DNA from: Deltaproteobacteria bacterium
Lineage (GTDB): Bacteria > Desulfobacterota_B > Binatia > UBA9968
Direction: 5' to 3'
Assembly: GCA_005879255.1 (NCBI GenBank)
Contig: VBKY01000388.1
Location: 1-5,215, forward strand
Length of the DNA stretch: 5,215 nt
Positions within the stretch are counted from its first letter, which is position 1. Every line of letters begins with the position of its first letter. Shown here piece by piece: positions 4,702-5,215 of the stretch. Below the pieces are notes generated by a model. It was not told the origin of the DNA and did no database searches. It saw nothing but the letters and a program-made list of their open reading frames with translations. A program made the position numbers and the translations under genes.

Positions 4702-5215
4702 TTACTTGATCACCTTATCCGCTCTTGCCAGCACGTTGGGTGGAATCGTCAGCCCGATCTGCTTAGCCGTCTTCAGATTGACGACGAACTCGAATTTCGT
4801 CGGCTGCTCGACTGGCAAATCAGCGCGACGGAACAAATCAGGAGTGTGAACGCCATAGTACATGAGGCCGCCGGCTTCAGCATTTTCCCGTTGTGAATAA
4901 ATCGCCGGCAACCGGCTCTTTACCGCGAGATCTGCAAGCTGTGTTCGGTAAGAAGTGGCGACCGGGCTCGACAGCACGAGGCCTGCGCCAGCTCGCCCCT
5001 TGCTTGCGGCTTGGAATGCAGTCTCAATATCTTTGGGACCTCGTACGTCTAGGGATTGAAGCTGCACGCCGAAGGTCCCTGCCGCGAGTTCCGTCTCTTT
5101 TAATATTTGGGCGTTGCCCGGTTGGGTTGATTCCCCGAGGACAGCCACGCGGGAAAGCTTGGGAACGATCTCCTTCAAAAGCTCCAGTCGTTTTCCGCTC
5201 ATCTCCGGGGCAAAG
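4702..5215 (-). CDS. ABC transporter substrate-binding protein, gene A (5' part beyond window, internal deletion)
   Basis: The frame ends with TAA at 4702-4704 and is open to the right edge, where F-A-P-E precedes the ATG at 5202. That ATG is internal: SGKRLELLKE after it aligns with about residue 150 of the paralogues, so the N-terminal half lies outside the window. Visible are the hinge and lobe 2: IVPKLSRVAVLGESTQPGNA, LQSLDVRGPKDIETAFQAAS, LADLAVKSRLPAIY, EAGGLMYYGV, LFRRADLPVEQPTKFEFVVN and C-terminal RADKVIK. Fourteen residues found in every paralogue (A-x-[YF]-VDKILKGAKxA) are missing between FRRA and DLPVEQP, an in-frame loss of 42 bases near 4821-4824. The flanking frame is intact, so the protein is probably made, though folding or transporter docking may be affected. 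It is the most upstream visible gene of the presumed operon; the promoter is not in view. Confidence 0.9.
   Translation of the reverse strand, partial: FAPEMSGKRLELLKEIVPKLSRVAVLGESTQPGNAQILKETELAAGTFGVQLQSLDVRGPKDIETAFQAASKGRAGAGLVLSSPVATSYRTQLADLAVKSRLPAIYSQRENAEAGGLMYYGVHTPDLFRRADLPVEQPTKFEFVVNLKTAKQIGLTIPPNVLARADKVIK

Noticed and set aside
5200..5202. ATG as the start of gene A, giving a 166-residue protein.
   Set aside because: The frame stays open to the window edge and the ATG falls at the position of the Leu in the internal ELSGKRLELLKE-type motif of the paralogues. It is an internal Met of a truncated gene.
1..5215. Window as a small circular element closed by the 19-bp end match.
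   Set aside because: The match does not extend: 21-70 and 5166-5215 are only homologous, with many differences, as expected for two paralogues.

Overview
The window is a head-to-tail array of six paralogous genes, all on the minus strand, for secreted solute-binding proteins of the ABC_sub_bind family (PF04392 / COG2984, periplasmic-binding-protein type 1 fold). Reading in the direction of transcription (right to left): gene A (4702-5215, 5' end outside the window), B (3664-4650), C (2622-3602), D (1588-2625), E (549-1535) and F (1-495, 3' end outside the window). No permease, ATPase, regulator, RNA gene, transposase or plus-strand gene is visible, and no gene-free stretch exceeds about 60 bases.

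The organism is probably a Gram-negative, uncultivated soil or groundwater type bacterium. Base composition is balanced and starts are ATG/GTG. Tandem sets of this protein type, with a signal peptide running into Q-Q-P-x-K-[VI]-P-R-I-G and a C-terminus containing ADLPVEQPTKFEF and ending in RADKVIK, are to my knowledge typical of metagenomic lineages once grouped with Deltaproteobacteria, Rokubacteria and NC10, and of some Bradyrhizobium relatives. The exact lineage cannot be fixed from this window.

The layout looks like one operon: four spacers of 51-61 bp and one GTGA overlap, with no terminator-like hairpins. Products would be exported by Sec and capture small solutes in the periplasm for one or more inner-membrane ABC importers encoded elsewhere. 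The C-terminal ~55 residues are nearly invariant while the central regions differ, which fits receptors sharing one transporter or fold constraint but binding different ligands. C and E are clearly sister genes, and B and D share weaker features, so the array may have grown by duplication of a two-gene block.

The most unusual signal is not in the proteins. All four spacers are built of degenerate heptanucleotide tandem repeats (plus-strand core CTGAY at exact 7-bp steps; coding-strand RTCAGNN). A second 7-bp tandem repeat (plus-strand GAGCAAR-like) makes up the coding sequence of the signal-peptide hydrophobic core in genes C, E and F. A 7-bp repeat encodes the same cyclic peptide in all three frames, so this arrangement could make signal sequences tolerant of frameshift and repeat-number change. 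Other oddities are a 14-residue in-frame deletion of the conserved YVDKILKGAKP segment in gene A, a spacer-derived N-terminal extension in gene D where the expected start codon reads ATT, and a 19-bp identity between the two window ends.
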